A stretch of DNA of 64,000 nucleotides from Bathymodiolus brooksi (GCA_963680875.1 OY804583.1:37755982-37819981), one strand, 5' to 3'; counted from the stretch's first letter, positions 38,922 to 51,987 are shown. Numbers and translations are program-made. Notes: generated by a model not told the origin, from the sequence alone.

Positions 38922-40554
38922 GTTTAACTAGTTTTATTGACCTAAAGCTCCCCTCTTAGTGAAACACTGCATTCATAGAAGTGCTTCCCACATGTGACTT
39001 CAATAAAAAGTGGCTGGGTTTAACTAGTTTTATTGACCTAAAGCTCCCCTCTTAGTGAAACACTGCATTCATAGAGGTGTTTCCCACATGTGACTTCAAT
39101 AAAAAGTGGCTGGGTTTAACTAGTTTTATTGACCTAAAGCTCCCCTCTTAGTGAAACACTGCATTCATAGAAGTGCTTCCCACATGTGACTTCAATAAAA
39201 AGTGGCTGGGTTTAACTAGTTTTATTGACCTAAAGCTCCCCTCTTAGTGAAACACTGCGTTCATAGAAGTGCTTCCCACATGTGACTTCATTAAAAAGTG
39301 GCTGGGTTTAACTAGTTTTATTGACCTAAAGCTCCCCTCTAGGTGAAACACTGCGTTCATAGAAGTGCTTCCCACATGTGACTTCAATAAAAAGTGGCTG
39401 GGTTTAACTAGTTTTATTGACCTAAAGCTCCCCTCTTATTGAAACACTGCATTCATAGAAGTGCTTCCCACATGTGACTTCAATAAAAGGTGGTTGGGTT
39501 TAACTAGTTTTATTGACCTAAAAGCTCCCCTCTAGGTGAAACACTGCATTCATAGAAGTGCTTCCCACATGTGACTTCAATAAAAAGTGGCTGGGTTTAA
39601 CTAGTTTTATTGACCTAAAGCACCCCTCTTAGTGAAACACTGCGTTCATAGAAGTGCTTCCCACATGTGACTTCAATAAAAAGTGGCTGGGTTTAATTAG
39701 TTTTATTGACCTAAAGCTCCCCTCTTAGTGAAACACTGCATTCATAGAAGTGCTTCCCACATGTGACTTCAATAAAAAGTGGCTGGGTTTAACTAGTTTT
39801 ATTAGCCTAAAGCTCCCCTCTTAGTGAAACACTGCGTTCATAGAAGTGCTTCCCACATGTGACTTCAATAAAAAGTGGCTGGGTTTAACTAGTTTTATTG
39901 ACCTAAAGCTCCCCTCTTAGTGAAACACTGCGTTCATAGAAGTGCTTCCCACATGCGACTTCAATAACAAGTGGCTGGGTTTAACTAGTTTAATTGACCT
40001 AAAGCTCCCCTCTTAGTGAAGCACTGCGTTCATAGAAGTGCTTCCCACATGTGACTTCAATAAAAAGTGGCTGGGTTTAACTAGTTTTATTGACCTAAAG
40101 CTTCCCTCTTAGTCAAACACTGCGTTCATAGAAGTGCTTCCCACATGTGACTTCAATAAAAAGTGGCTGGGTTTAACTAGTTTTATTGACCTAAAGCTCC
40201 CCTCTTAGTGAAACACTGCGTTCATAGAAGTGCTTCCCACATGTGACTTAAATAAAACGTGGCTGGGTTTAACTAGTTTTATTGACCTAAAGCTCCCCTC
40301 TTAGTGATACACTGCATTCATAGAAGTGCTTCCCACATGTTACTTCAATAAAAAGTGGCTGGGTTTAACTAGTTTTATTGACCTAAAGCTCCCCTCTTAG
40401 TGAAACACTGCATTCATAGAGGTGCTTCCCACATGTGACTTCAATAAAAAGTGGCTGGGTTTAACTAGTTTTATTGACCTAAAGCTCCCCTCTTAGTGAA
40501 ACACTGCGTTCATAGAAATGCTTCCTACATGTGACTTGATTAAAAAGTGGCTGG
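38922..40554. repeat. Tandem HOR duplication, copy A, 17 monomers (1,633 bp)
   Basis: Monomer order is: cttag/cattc, gaggtg, cttag/cattc, cattaaa, ctctagg, cttattg, extra-A, gcacccc, tttaattag, attagcc, gcgacttcaataacaag, tttaattgacc with gaagcac, cttagtcaaac, acttaaataaaacg, gatacac, gaggtgc, and a final monomer with gaaatgcttcctac and cttgatt. The next copy repeats this order directly. Confidence 0.93.
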
Positions 40555-42187
40555 GTTTAACTAGTTTTATTGACCTAAAGCTCCCCTCTTAGTGAAACAC
40601 TGCATTCATAGAAGTGCTTCCCACATGTGACTTCAATAAAAAGTGGCTGGGTTTAACTAGTTTTATTGACCTAAAGCTCCCCTCTTAGTGAAACACTGCA
40701 TTCATAGAGGTGCTTCCCACATGTGACTTCAATAAAAAGTGGCTGGGTTTAACTAGTTTTATTGACCTAAAGCTCCCCTCTTAGTGAAACACTGCATTCA
40801 TAGAAGTGCTTCCCACATGTGACTTCAATAAAAAGTGGCTGGGTTTAACTAGTTTTATTGACCTAAAGCTCCCCTCTTAGTGAAACACTGCGTTCATAGA
40901 AGTGCTTCCCACATGTGACTTCATTAAAAAGTGGCTGGGTTTAACTAGTTTTATTGACCTAAAGCTCCCCTCTTAGTGAAACACTGCGTTCATAGAAGTG
41001 CTTCCCACATGTGACTTCAATAAAAAGTGGCTGGGTTTAACTAGTTTTATTGACCTAAAGCTCCCCTCTTATTGAAACACTGCATTCATAGAAGTGCTTC
41101 CCACATGTGACTTCAATAAAAGGTGGTTGGGTTTAACTAGTTTTATTGACCTAAAAGCTCCCCTCTAGGTGAAACACTGCATTCATAGAAGTGCTTCCCA
41201 CATGTGACTTCAATAAAAAGTGGCTGGGTTTAACTAGTTTTATTGACCTAAAGCACCCCTCTTAGTGAAACACTGCGTTCATAGAAGTGCTTCCCACATG
41301 TGACTTCAATAAAAAGTGGCTGGGTTTAATTAGTTTTATTGACCTAAAGCTCCCCTCTTAGTGAAACACTGCATTCATAGAAGTGCTTCCCACATGTGAC
41401 TTCAATAAAAAGTGGCTGGGTTTAACTAGTTTTATTAGCCTAAAGCTCCCCTCTTAGTGAAACACTGCGTTCATAGAAGTGCTTCCCACATGTGACTTCA
41501 ATAAAAAGTGGCTGGGTTTAACTAGTTTTATTGACCTAAAGCTCCCCTCTTAGTGAAACACTGCGTTCATAGAAGTGCTTCCCACATGCGACTTCAATAA
41601 CAAGTGGCTGGGTTTAACTAGTTTAATTGACCTAAAGCTCCCCTCTTAGTGAAGCACTGCGTTCATAGAAGTGCTTCCCACATGTGACTTCAATAAAAAG
41701 TGGCTGGGTTTAACTAGTTTTATTGACCTAAAGCTTCCCTCTTAGTCAAACACTGCGTTCATAGAAGTGCTTCCCACATGTGACTTCAATAAAAAGTGGC
41801 TGGGTTTAACTAGTTTTATTGACCTAAAGCTCCCCTCTTAGTGAAACACTGCGTTCATAGAAGTGCTTCCCACATGTGACTTAAATAAAACGTGGCTGGG
41901 TTTAACTAGTTTTATTGACCTAAAGCTCCCCTCTTAGTGATACACTGCATTCATAGAAGTGCTTCCCACATGTGACTTCAATAAAAAGTGGCTGGGTTTA
42001 ACTAGTTTTATTGACCTAAAGCTCCCCTCTTAGTGAAACACTGCATTCATAGAGGTGCTTCCCACATGTGACTTCAATAAAAAGTGGCTGGGTTTAACTA
42101 GTTTTATTGACCTAAAGCTCCCCTCTTAGTGAAACACTGCGTTCATAGAAATGCTTCCTACATGTGACTTGATTAAAAAGTGGCTGG
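40555..42187. repeat. Tandem HOR duplication, copy B, 17 monomers (1,633 bp)
   Basis: This is adjacent to copy A with the same 17-monomer order. The private double change gaaatgcttcctac...cttgatt sits at 40538 and 42171, exactly 1,633 bp apart. One difference is cttag instead of ctctagg in the fifth monomer. Confidence 0.93.
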
Positions 42188-44589
42188 GTTTAACTAATTT
42201 TATTGACCTAAAGCTCCCCTCTTAGTGAAACACTGCATTCATAGAAGTGCTTCCCACATGTGACTTCAATAAAAAGTGGCTGGGTTTAACTAGTTTTATT
42301 GACCTAAAGCTCCCCTCTAGGTGAAACACTGCGTTCATAGAAGTGCTTCCTACATGTGACTTCAATAAAAAGTGGCTGGGTTTAACTAGTTTTATTGACC
42401 TAAAGCTCCCCTCTTATTGAAACACTGCATTCATAGAAGTGCTTCCCACATGTGACTTCAATAAAAGGTGGTTGGGTTTAACTAGTTTTATTGACCTAAA
42501 AGCTCCCCTCTAGGTGAAACACTGCATTCATAGAAGTGCTTCCCACATGTGACTTCAATAAAAAGTGGCTGGGTTTAACTAGTTTTATTGACCTAAAGCA
42601 CCCCTCTTAGTGAAACACTGCGTTCATAGAAGTGCTTCCCACATGTGACTTCAATAAAAAGTGGCTGGGTTTAACTAGTTTTATTGACCTAAAGCTCCCC
42701 TCTTAGTGAAACACTGCATTCATAGAAGTGCTTCCCACATGTGACTTCAATAAAAAGTGGCTGGGTTTAACTAGTTTTATTAGCCTAAAGCTCCCCTCTT
42801 AGTGAAACACTGCGTTCATAGAAGTGCTTCCCACATGCAACTTCAATAACAAGTGGCTGGGTTTAACTAGTTTAATTGACCTAAAGCTCCTCTCTTAGTG
42901 AAGCACTGCGTTCATAGAAGTGCTTCCCACATGTGACTTCAATAAAAAGTGGCTGGGTTTAACTAGTTTTATTGACCTAAATCTTCCCTCTTAGTCAAAC
43001 ACTGCGTTCATAGAAGTGCTTCCCACATGTGACTTCAATAAAAAGTGGCTGGGTTTAACTAGTTTTATTGACCTAAAGCTCCCCTCTTAGTGAAACACTG
43101 CGTTCATAGAAGTGCTTCCCACATGTGACTTCATTAAAAAGTGGCTGGGTTTAACTAGTTTTATTGACCTAAAGCTCCCCTCTTAGTGAAACACTGCATT
43201 CATAGAAGTGCTTCCCACATGTGACTTCAATAAAAAGTGGCTGGGTTTAACTAGTTTTATTGACCTAAAGCTCCCCTCTTATTGAAACACTGCATTCATA
43301 GAAGTGCTTCCCACATGTGACTTCAATAAAAGGTGGTTGGGTTTAACTAGTTTTATTGACCTAAAAGCTCCCCTCTAGGTGAAACACTGCATTCATAGAA
43401 GTGATTCCCACATGTGACTTCAATAAAAAGTGGCTGGGTTTAACTAGTTTTATTGACCTAAAGCACCCCTCTTAGTGAAACACTGCGTTCATAGAAGTGC
43501 TTCCCACATGTGACTTCAATAAAAAGTGGCTGGGTTTAACTAGTTTTATTGACCTAAAGCTCCCCTCTTAGTGAAACACTGCATTCATAGAAGTGCTTCC
43601 CACATATGACTTCAATAAAAAGTGGCTGGGTTTAACTAGTTTTATTAGCCTAAAGCTCCCCTCTTAGTGAAACACTGCGTTCATAGAAGTGCTTCCCACA
43701 TGTGACTTCAATAAAAAGTGGCTGGGTTTAACTAGTTTTATTGACCTAAAGCTCCCCTCTTAGTGAAACACTGCGTTCATAGAAGTGCTTCCCACATGCG
43801 ACTTCAATAACAAGTGGCTGGGTTTAACTAGTTTAATTGACCTAAAGCTCCCCTCTTAGTGAAGCACTGCGTTCATAGAAGTGCTTCCCACATGTGACTT
43901 CAATAAAAAGTGGCTGGGTTTAACTAGTTTTATTGACCTAAAGCTTCCCTCTTAGTCAAACACTGCGTTCATAGAAGTGCTTCCCACATGTGACTTCAAT
44001 AAAAAGTGGCTGGGTTTAACTAGTTTTATTGACCTAAATCTCCCCTCTTAGTGAAACACTGTGTTCATAGAAGTGCTCTCCACATATGACTTCAATAAAA
44101 AGTGGCTGGGTTTAACTAGTTTTATTGACCTAAAGCTCCCCTCTAGGTGAAACACTGCGTTCATAGAAGTGCTTCCCACATGTGACTTCAATAAAAAGTG
44201 GCTGGGTTTAACTAGTTTTATTGACCTAAAGCTCCCCTCTTAGTGAAACACTGCGTTCATAGAAGTGCTTCCTACATGTGACTTCATTAAAAAGTGGCTG
44301 GGTTTAACTAGTTTTATTGACCTAAAGCTCCCCTCTTAGTGAAACACTGCATTCATAGAAGTGCTTCCCACATGTGACTTCAATAAAAAGTGGCTGGATT
44401 TAACTAGTTTTATTGACCTAAAGCTCCCCTCTTAGTGAAACACTGCGTTCATAGAAGTGCTTCCCACATGTGACTTCATTAAAAAGTTGCTGGGTTTAAC
44501 TAGTTTTATTGACCTAAAGCTCCCCTCTAGGTGAAACACTGTGTTCATAGAAGTGCTTCCCACATGTGACTTCAATAAAAAGTGGCTGG
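41035..44589. repeat. 3.56-kb segment, copy 1 (offset 7,013 bp)
   Basis: This 37-monomer segment returns at 48048-51602. Markers 7,013 bp apart are attagcc at 41434 and 48447, cgactt at 41589 and 48602, cttgatt at 42171 and 49184, the rare gcaacttc/gcgacttc site at 42838 and 49851, and cgactt at 43799 and 50812. It overlaps the 17-monomer and 12-monomer tandem duplications. Differences are few, for example aaaagttgctggg at 44481 against aaaagtggctggg in copy 2, and ctctaggtgaaac here against ctctaggttcaac near 49331. Confidence 0.93.
43438..44589. repeat. Tandem duplication, copy A, 12 monomers (1,152 bp)
   Basis: This unit is exactly 12 x 96 bp and is followed immediately by a second copy. 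It carries cacatatgac near 43603, an attagcc monomer, gcgacttcaataacaag at 43799, a gctctcc monomer with cacatatgac, and the private aaaagttgctggg at 44481. Confidence 0.95.
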
Positions 44590-45741
44590 GTTTAACTAGT
44601 TTTATTGACCTAAAGCACCCCTCTTAGTGAAACACTGCGTTCATAGAAGTGCTTCCCACATGTGACTTCAATAAAAAGTGGCTGGGTTTAACTAGTTTTA
44701 TTGACCTAAAGCTCCCCTCTTAGTGAAACACTGCATTCATAGAAGTGCTTCCCACATATGACTTCAATAAAAAGTGGCTGGGTTTAACTAGTTTTATTAG
44801 CCTAAAGCTCCCCTCTTAGTGAAACACTGCGTTCATAGAAGTGCTTCCCACATGTGACTTCAATAAAAAGTGGCTGGGTTTAACTAGTTTTATTGACCTA
44901 AAGCTCCCCTCTTAGTGAAACACTGCGTTCATAGAAGTGCTTCCCACATGCGACTTCAATAACAAGTGGCTGGGTTTAACTAGTTTAATTGACCTAAAGC
45001 TCCCCTCTTAGTGAAGCACTGCGTTCATAGAAGTGCTTCCCACATGTGACTTCAATAAAAAGTGGCTGGGTTTAACTAGTTTTATTGACCTAAAGCTTCC
45101 CTCTTAGTCAAACACTGCGTTCATAGAAGTGCTTCCCACATGTGACTTCAATAAAAAGTGGCTGGGTTTAACTAGTTTTATTGACCTAAATCTCCCCTCT
45201 TAGTGAAACACTGTGTTCATAGAAGTGCTCTCCACATATGACTTCAATAAAAAGTGGCTGGGTTTAACTAGTTTTATTGACCTAAAGCTCCCCTCTAGGT
45301 GAAACACTGCGTTCATAGAAGTGCTTCCCACATGTGACTTCAATAAAAAGTGGCTGGGTTTAACTAGTTTTATTGACCTAAAGCTCCCCTCTTAGTGAAA
45401 CACTGCGTTCATAGAAGTGCTTCCTACATGTGACTTCATTAAAAAGTGGCTGGGTTTAACTAGTTTTATTGACCTAAAGCTCCCCTCTTAGTGAAACACT
45501 GCATTCATAGAAGTGCTTCCCACATGTGACTTCAATAAAAAGTGGCTGGATTTAACTAGTTTTATTGACCTAAAGCTCCCCTCTTAGTGAAACACTGCGT
45601 TCATAGAAGTGCTTCCCACATGTGACTTCATTAAAAAGTTGCTGGGTTTAACTAGTTTTATTGACCTAAAGCTCCCCTCTAGGTGAAACACTGTGTTCAT
45701 AGAAGTGCTTCCCACATGTGACTTCAATAAAAAGTGGCTGG
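44590..45741. repeat. Tandem duplication, copy B, 12 monomers (1,152 bp)
   Basis: Matches copy A at exactly 1,152 bp, including the private aaaagttgctggg at 45633. The segment copy at 48.0-51.6 kb lacks that change and carries only one version of this unit. The change therefore arose in this lineage before the 12-monomer duplication. Confidence 0.95.
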
Positions 45742-47183
45742 GTTTAACTAGTTTTATTGACCTAAAGCTCCCCTCTTATTGAAACACTGCATTCATAGAA
45801 TTGCTTCCCACATGTGACTTCAATAAAAGGTGGCTGGGTTTAACTAGTTTTATTGACCTAAAAGCTCCCCTCTAGGTGAAACACTGCATTCATAGAAGTG
45901 CTTCCCACATGTGACTTCAATAAAAAGTGGCTGGGTTTAGCTAGTTTTATTGACCTAAAGCACCCCTCTTTGTGAAACACTGCGTTCATAGAAGTGCTTC
46001 CCACATGTGACTTCAATAAAAGGTGGCTGGGTTTAACTAGTTTTATTGACCTAAAGCTCCCCTCTTAGTGAAACACTGCGTTCATAGAAGTGCTTCCCAC
46101 ATGTGACTTCAATAAAAAGTGGCTGGGTTTAACTAGTTTTATTGACCTAAAACTCCCCTCTAGGTGAAACACTGCATTCATAGAAGTGGTTCTCACATGT
46201 GACTTCAATAAAAAGTGGCTGGGTTTAACTAGTTTTATTGACCTAAAGTTCCCCTCTTGGTGAAACACTGCGTTCATAGAAGTGCTTCCCACATGTGACT
46301 TAAATAAAACGTGGCTGGGTTTAACTAGTTTTATTGACCTAAAGCTCCCCTCTTATTGATACGCTGCATTCATAGAAGTGCTTCCCACATGTGACTTCAA
46401 TAAAAAGTGGCTGGGTTTAGCTTGTTTTATTGACCTAAAGCTCCCCTCTTAGTGAAACACTGCATTCATAGAAGTGCTTCTCACATGTGATTTCAATAAA
46501 AAGTGGCTGGGTTTAACTAATTATATTGACCTAAAGCTCCCCTCTTAGTGAAACACTGCATTCATAGAAGTGCTTCCCACATGTGACTTCATTAAAAAGT
46601 GGCTGGGTTTAACTAGTTTTATTGACCTAAAGCTCCCCTCTTAGTGAAACACTGCATTCATAGAAGTGCTTCCCACATGTGACTTCAATAAAAAGTGGCT
46701 AGGTTTAACTAGTTTTATTGACCTAAAGCTCCCCTCTTAGTGAAACACTGCGTTCATAGAAGTGCTTCCCACATGTGACTTCAATAAAAAGTGGCTGGGT
46801 TTAACTAGTTTTATTGACCTAAAGCACCCCTCTAGGTGAAACACTGCGTTCATAGAAGTGATTCCCACATGTGACTTCAATAAAAAGTGGCTGGGTTTAA
46901 CTAGTTTTATTGACCTAAAGCTTCCCTCTTATTGAAACACTGCATTCATAGAAGTGCTTCCCACATGTGACTTCAATAAAAGGTGGCTGGGTTTAACTAG
47001 TTTTATTGACCTAAAAGCTCCCCTCTAGGTGAAACACTGCATTCATAGAAGTGCTTCCCACATGTGACTTCAATAAAAAGTGGCTGGGTTTAACTAGTTT
47101 TATTGACCTAAAGCACCCCTCTTAGTGAAACACTGCGTTCATAGAAGTGCTTCCCACATGTGACTTCAATAAAAAGTGGCTGG
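45742..47183. repeat. Shortened relative of the 16-monomer HOR
   Basis: The variant order matches that of the 16-mer at 51988-56504, but four monomer types are missing. After the aaactcccctctagg monomer (about 46145) the next one starts with gttcccctc like the E type and ends with ttggtg and acttaaataaaacg like the F type, so B, C, D and part of E are absent. Then gatacgc near 46357, gtttagcttg, aactaattatatt, ggctagg, gcaccccctctagg-type and gcttccctcttattg monomers follow in the same order as in the full unit. Private changes are gtggttctc near 46187, ctctttgtg near 45966 and gtgattccc near 46858. Confidence 0.85.
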
Positions 47184-48047
47184 GTTTAACTAGTTTTATT
47201 GACCTAAAGCACCCCTCTTAGTGAAACACTGCGTTCATAGAAGTGCTTCCCACATGTGACTTAAATAAAACGTGGCTGGGTTTAACTAGTTTTATTGACC
47301 TAAAGCTCCCCTCTTAGTGATACACTGCATTCATTGAAGTGCTTCCCACATGTGACTTCAATAAAAAGTGGCTGGGTTTAACTAGTTTTATTGACCTAAA
47401 GCTCCCCTCTTAGTGAAACACTGCATTCATAGAGGTGCTTCCCACATGTGACTTCAATAAAAAGTGGCTGGGTTTAACTAGTTTTATTGACCTAAAGCTC
47501 CCCTCTTATTGAAACACTGCGTTCATAGAAGTGCTTCCCAAATGTGACTTCATTAAAAAGTGGCTGGGTTAAACTAGTTTTATTGACCTAAAGCTCCCCT
47601 CTTAGTGAAACACTGCATTCATAGAAGTGCTTCCCACATGTGACTTCAATAAAAAGTGGCTGGGTTTAACTAGTTTTATTGACCTAAAGCACCCCTCTTA
47701 GTGAAACACTGCGTTCATAGAAGTGCTTCCCACATGTGACTTCAATAAAAAGTGGCTGGGTTTAACTAGTTTTATTGACCTAAAGCTCCCCTCTTAGTGA
47801 AACACTGCATTCATAGAAGTGCTTTCCACATGTGACTTCAATAAAAAGTGGCTGGGTTTAACTAGTTTTATTAGCCTAAAGCTCCCCTCTTAGTGAAACA
47901 CTGCGTTCATAGAAGTGCTTCCCACATGTGACTTCAATAAAAAGTGGCTGGGTTTAACTAGTTTTATTGACCTAAAGCTCCCCTCTAGGTGAAACACTGC
48001 GTTCATAGAAGTGCTTCCCACATGTGACTTCAATAAAAAGTGGCTGG
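47184..48047. repeat. Nine-monomer block recurring at 56.8 and 59.0 kb
   Basis: Monomer order is acttaaataaaacg, gatacac, gaggtgc, cttattg/cgttc with gcttcccaaatg, a gggttaaac start, gcacccc, gctttcc, attagcc, ctctagg/cgttc. The rare aaatgtg change at 47541 is also at 57151 and 59265, and the gggttaaac change accompanies it each time. The 56.8-kb relative lacks the gctttcc monomer at the matching place. Confidence 0.88.
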
Positions 48048-51000
48048 GTTTAACTAGTTTTATTGACCTAAAGCTCCCCTCTTATTGAAACACTGCATTC
48101 ATAGAAGAGCTTCCCACATGTGACTTCAATAAAAGGTGGTTGGGTTTAACTAGTTTTATTGACCTAAAAGCTCCCCTCTAGGTGAAACACTGCATTCATA
48201 GAAGTGCTTCCCACATGTGACTTCAATAAAAAGTGGCTGGGTTTAACTAGTTTTATTGACCTAAAGCACCCCTCTTAGTGAAACACTGCGTTCATAGAAG
48301 TGCTTCCCACATGTGACTTCAATAAAAAGTGGCTGGGTTTAATTAGTTTTATTGACCTAAAGCTCCCCTCTTAGTGAAACACTGCATTCATAGAAGTGCT
48401 TCCCACATGTGACTTCAATAAAAAGTGGCTGGGTTTAACTAGTTTTATTAGCCTAAAGCTCCCCTCTTAGTGAAACACTGCGTTCATAGAAGTGCTTCCC
48501 ACATGTGACTTCAATAAAAAGTGGCTGGGTTTAACTAGTTTTATTGACCTAAAGCTCCCCTCTTAGTGAAACACTGCGTTCATAGAAGTGCTTCCCACAT
48601 GCGACTTCAATAACAAGTGGCTGGGTTTAACTAGTTTAATTGACCTAAAGCTCCCCTCTTAGTGAAGCACTGCGTTCATAGAAGTGCTTCCCACATGTGA
48701 CTTCAATAAAAAGTGGCTGGGTTTAACTAGTTTTATTGACCTAAAGCTTCCCTCTTAGTCAAACACTGCGTTCATAGAAGTGCTTCCCACATGTGACTTC
48801 AATAAAAAGTGGCTGGGTTTAACTAGTTTTATTGACCTAAAGCTCCCCTCTTAGTGAAACACTGCGTTCATAGAAGTGCTTCCCACATGTGACTTAAATA
48901 AAACGTGGCTGGGTTTAACTAGTTTTATTGACCTAAAGCTCCCCTCTTAGTGATACACTGCATTCATAGAAGTGCTTCCCACATGTGACTTCAATAAAAA
49001 GTGGCTGGGTTTAACTAGTTTTATTGACCTAAAGCTCCCCTCTTAGTGAAACACTGCATTCATAGAGGTGCTTCCCACATGTGACTTCAATAAAAAGTGG
49101 CTGGGTTTAACTAGTTTTATTGACCTAAAGCTCCCCTCTTAGTGAAACACTGCGTTCATAGAAATGCTTCCTACATGTGACTTGATTAAAAAGTGGCTGG
49201 GTTTAACTAGTTTTATTGACCTAAAGCTCCCCTCTTAGTGAAACACTGCATTCATAGAAGTGCTTCCCACATGTGACTTCAATAAAAAGTGGCTGGGTTT
49301 AACTAGTTTTATTGACCTAAAGCTCCCCTCTAGGTTCAACACTGCGTTCATAGAAGTGCTTCCTACATGTGACTTCAATAAAAAGTGGCTGGGTTTAACT
49401 AGTTTTATTGACCTAAAGCTCCCCTCTTATTGAAACACTGCATTCATAGAAGTGCTTCCAACATGTGACTTCAATAAAAGGTGGTTGGGTTTAACTAGTT
49501 TTATTGACCTAAAAGCTCCCCTCTAGGTGAAACACTGCATTCATAGAAGTGCTTCCCACATGTGACTTCAATAAAAAGTGGCTGGGTTTAACTAGTTTTA
49601 TTGACCTAAAGCACCCCTCTTAGTGAAACACTGCGTTCATAGAAGTGCTTCCCACATGTGACTTCAATAAAAAGTGGCTGGGTTTAACTAGTTTTATTGA
49701 CCTAAAGCTCCCCTCTTAGTGAAACACTGCATTCATAGAAGTGCTTCCCACATGTGACTTCAATAAAAAGTGGCTGGGTTTAACTAGTTTTATTAGCCTA
49801 AAGCTCCCCTCTTAGTGAAACACTGCGTTCATAGAAGTGCTTCCCACATGCGACTTCAATAACAAGTGGCTGGGTTTAACTAGTTTAATTGACCTAAAGC
49901 TCCTCTCTTAGTGAAGCACTGCGTTCATAGAAGTGCTTCCCACATGTGACTTCAATAAAAAGTGGCTGGGTTTAACTAGTTTTATTGACCTAAAGCTTCC
50001 CTCTTAGTCAAACACTGCGTTCATAGAAGTGCTTCCCACATGTGACTTCAATAAAAAGTGGCTGGGTTTAACTAGTTTTATTGACCTAAAGCTCCCCTCT
50101 TAGTGAAACACTGCGTTCATAGAAGTGCTTCCCACATGTGACTTCATTAAAAAGTGGCTGGGTTTAACTAGTTTTATTGACCTAAAGCTCCCCTCTTAGT
50201 GAAACACTGCATTCATAGAAGTGCTTCCCACATGTGACTTCAATAAAAAGTGGCTGGGTTTAACTAGTTTTATTGACCTAAAGCTCCCCTCTTATTGAAA
50301 CACTGCATTCATAGAAGTGCTTCCCACATGTGACTTCAATAAAAGGTGGTTGGGTTTAACTAGTTTTATTGACCTAAAAGCTCCCCTCTAGGTGAAACAC
50401 TGCATTCATAGAAGTGCTTCCCACATGTGACTTCAATAAAAAGTGGCTGGGTTTAACTAGTTTTATTGACCTAAAGCACCCCTCTTAGTGAAACACTGCG
50501 TTCATAGAAGTGCTTCCCACATGTGACTTCAATAAAAAGTGGCTGGGTTTAACTAGTTTTATTGACCTAAAGCTCCCCTCTTAGTGAAACACTGCATTCA
50601 TAGAAGTGCTTCCCACATGTGACTTCAATAAAAAGTGGCTGGGTTTAACTAGTTTTATTAGCCTAAAGCTCCCCTCTTAGTGAAACACTGCGTTCATAGA
50701 AGTGCTTCCCACATGTGACTTCAATAAAAAGTGGCTGGGTTTAACTAGTTTTATTGACCTAAAGCTCCCCTCTTAGTGAAACACTGCGTTCATAGAAGTG
50801 CTTCCCACATGCGACTTCAATAACAAGTGGCTGGGTTTAACTAGTTTAATTGACCTAAAGCTCCCCTCTTAGTGAAGCACTGCGTTCATAGAAGTGCTTC
50901 CCACATGTGACTTCAATAAAAAGTGGCTGGGTTTAACTAGTTTTATTGACCTAAAGCTTCCCTCTTAGTCAAACACTGCGTTCATAGAAGTGCTTCCCAC

Positions 51001-51602
51001 ATGTGACTTCAATAAAAAGTGACTGGGTTTAACTAGTTTTATTGACCTAAATCTCCCCTCTTAGTGAAACACTGTGTTCATAGAAGTGCTCTCCACATAT
51101 GATTTCAATAAAAAGTGGCTGGGTTTAACTAGTTTTATTGACCTAAAGCTCCCCTCTAGGTGAAACACTGCGTTCATAGAAGTGCTTCCCACATGTGACT
51201 TCAATAAAAAGTGGCTGGGTTTAACTAGTTTTATTGACCTAAAGCTCCCCTCTTAGTGAAACACTGCGTTCATAGAAGTGCTTCCTACATGTGACTTCAT
51301 TAAAAAGTGGCTGGGTTTAACTAGTTTTATTGACCTAAAGCTCCCCTCTTAGTGAAACACTGCATTCATAGAAGTGCTTCCCACATGTGACTTCAATAAA
51401 AAGTGGCTGGATTTAACTAGTTTTATTGACCTAAAGCTCCCCTCTTAGTGAAACACTGCGTTCATAGAAGTGCTTCCCACATGTGACTTCATTAAAAAGT
51501 GGCTGGGTTTAACTAGTTTTATTGACCTAAAGCTCCCCTCTAGGTGAAACACTGTGTTCATAGAAGTGCTTCCCACATGTGACTTCAATAAAAAGTGGCT
51601 GG
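48048..51602. repeat. 3.56-kb segment, copy 2 (offset 7,013 bp)
   Basis: This is the second copy of 41035-44589. New or differing bases include gaagagcttccc near 48107, cttccaacatg near 49458, gtgactggg near 51020 and gatttcaat near 51101. After 51602 it continues with cttattg/gaattgc, where copy 1 continues with the 12-monomer duplicate. Confidence 0.93.
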
Positions 51603-51987
51603 GTTTAACTAGTTTTATTGACCTAAAGCTCCCCTCTTATTGAAACACTGCATTCATAGAATTGCTTCCCACATGTGACTTCAATAAAAGGTGGCTGGGT
51701 TTAACTAGTTTTATTGACCTAAAAGCTCCCCTCTAGGTGAAACACTGCATTCATAGAAGTGCTTCCCACATGTGACTTCAATAAAAAGTGGCTGGGTTTA
51801 ACTAGTTTTATTGACCTAAAGCACCCCTCTTAGTGAAACACTGCGTTCATAGAAGTGCTTCCCACATGTGACTTCAATAAAAGGTGGCTGGGTTTAACTA
51901 GTTTTATTAACCTAAAGCTCCCCTCTTAGTGAAACACTGCGTTCATAGAAGTGCTTCCCACATGTGACTTCAATAAAAAGTGGCTGG
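51603..51987. repeat. Four monomers leading into the 16-monomer HOR
   Basis: These four monomers correspond in order to types M, N, O and P of the following 16-mer (cttattg with gaattgc, extra-A ctctagg, gcacccc with aaaagg, and cttag/cgttc). The last begins attaacctaaag, a change not seen in the later copies. Confidence 0.8.

Noticed and set aside
46065..46292. 75-codon minus-strand open frame
   Set aside because: It is a translation of satellite monomers whose shared stop codon is replaced by Gln or Leu. It ends at the next stop-carrying monomer and has no non-repeat content.
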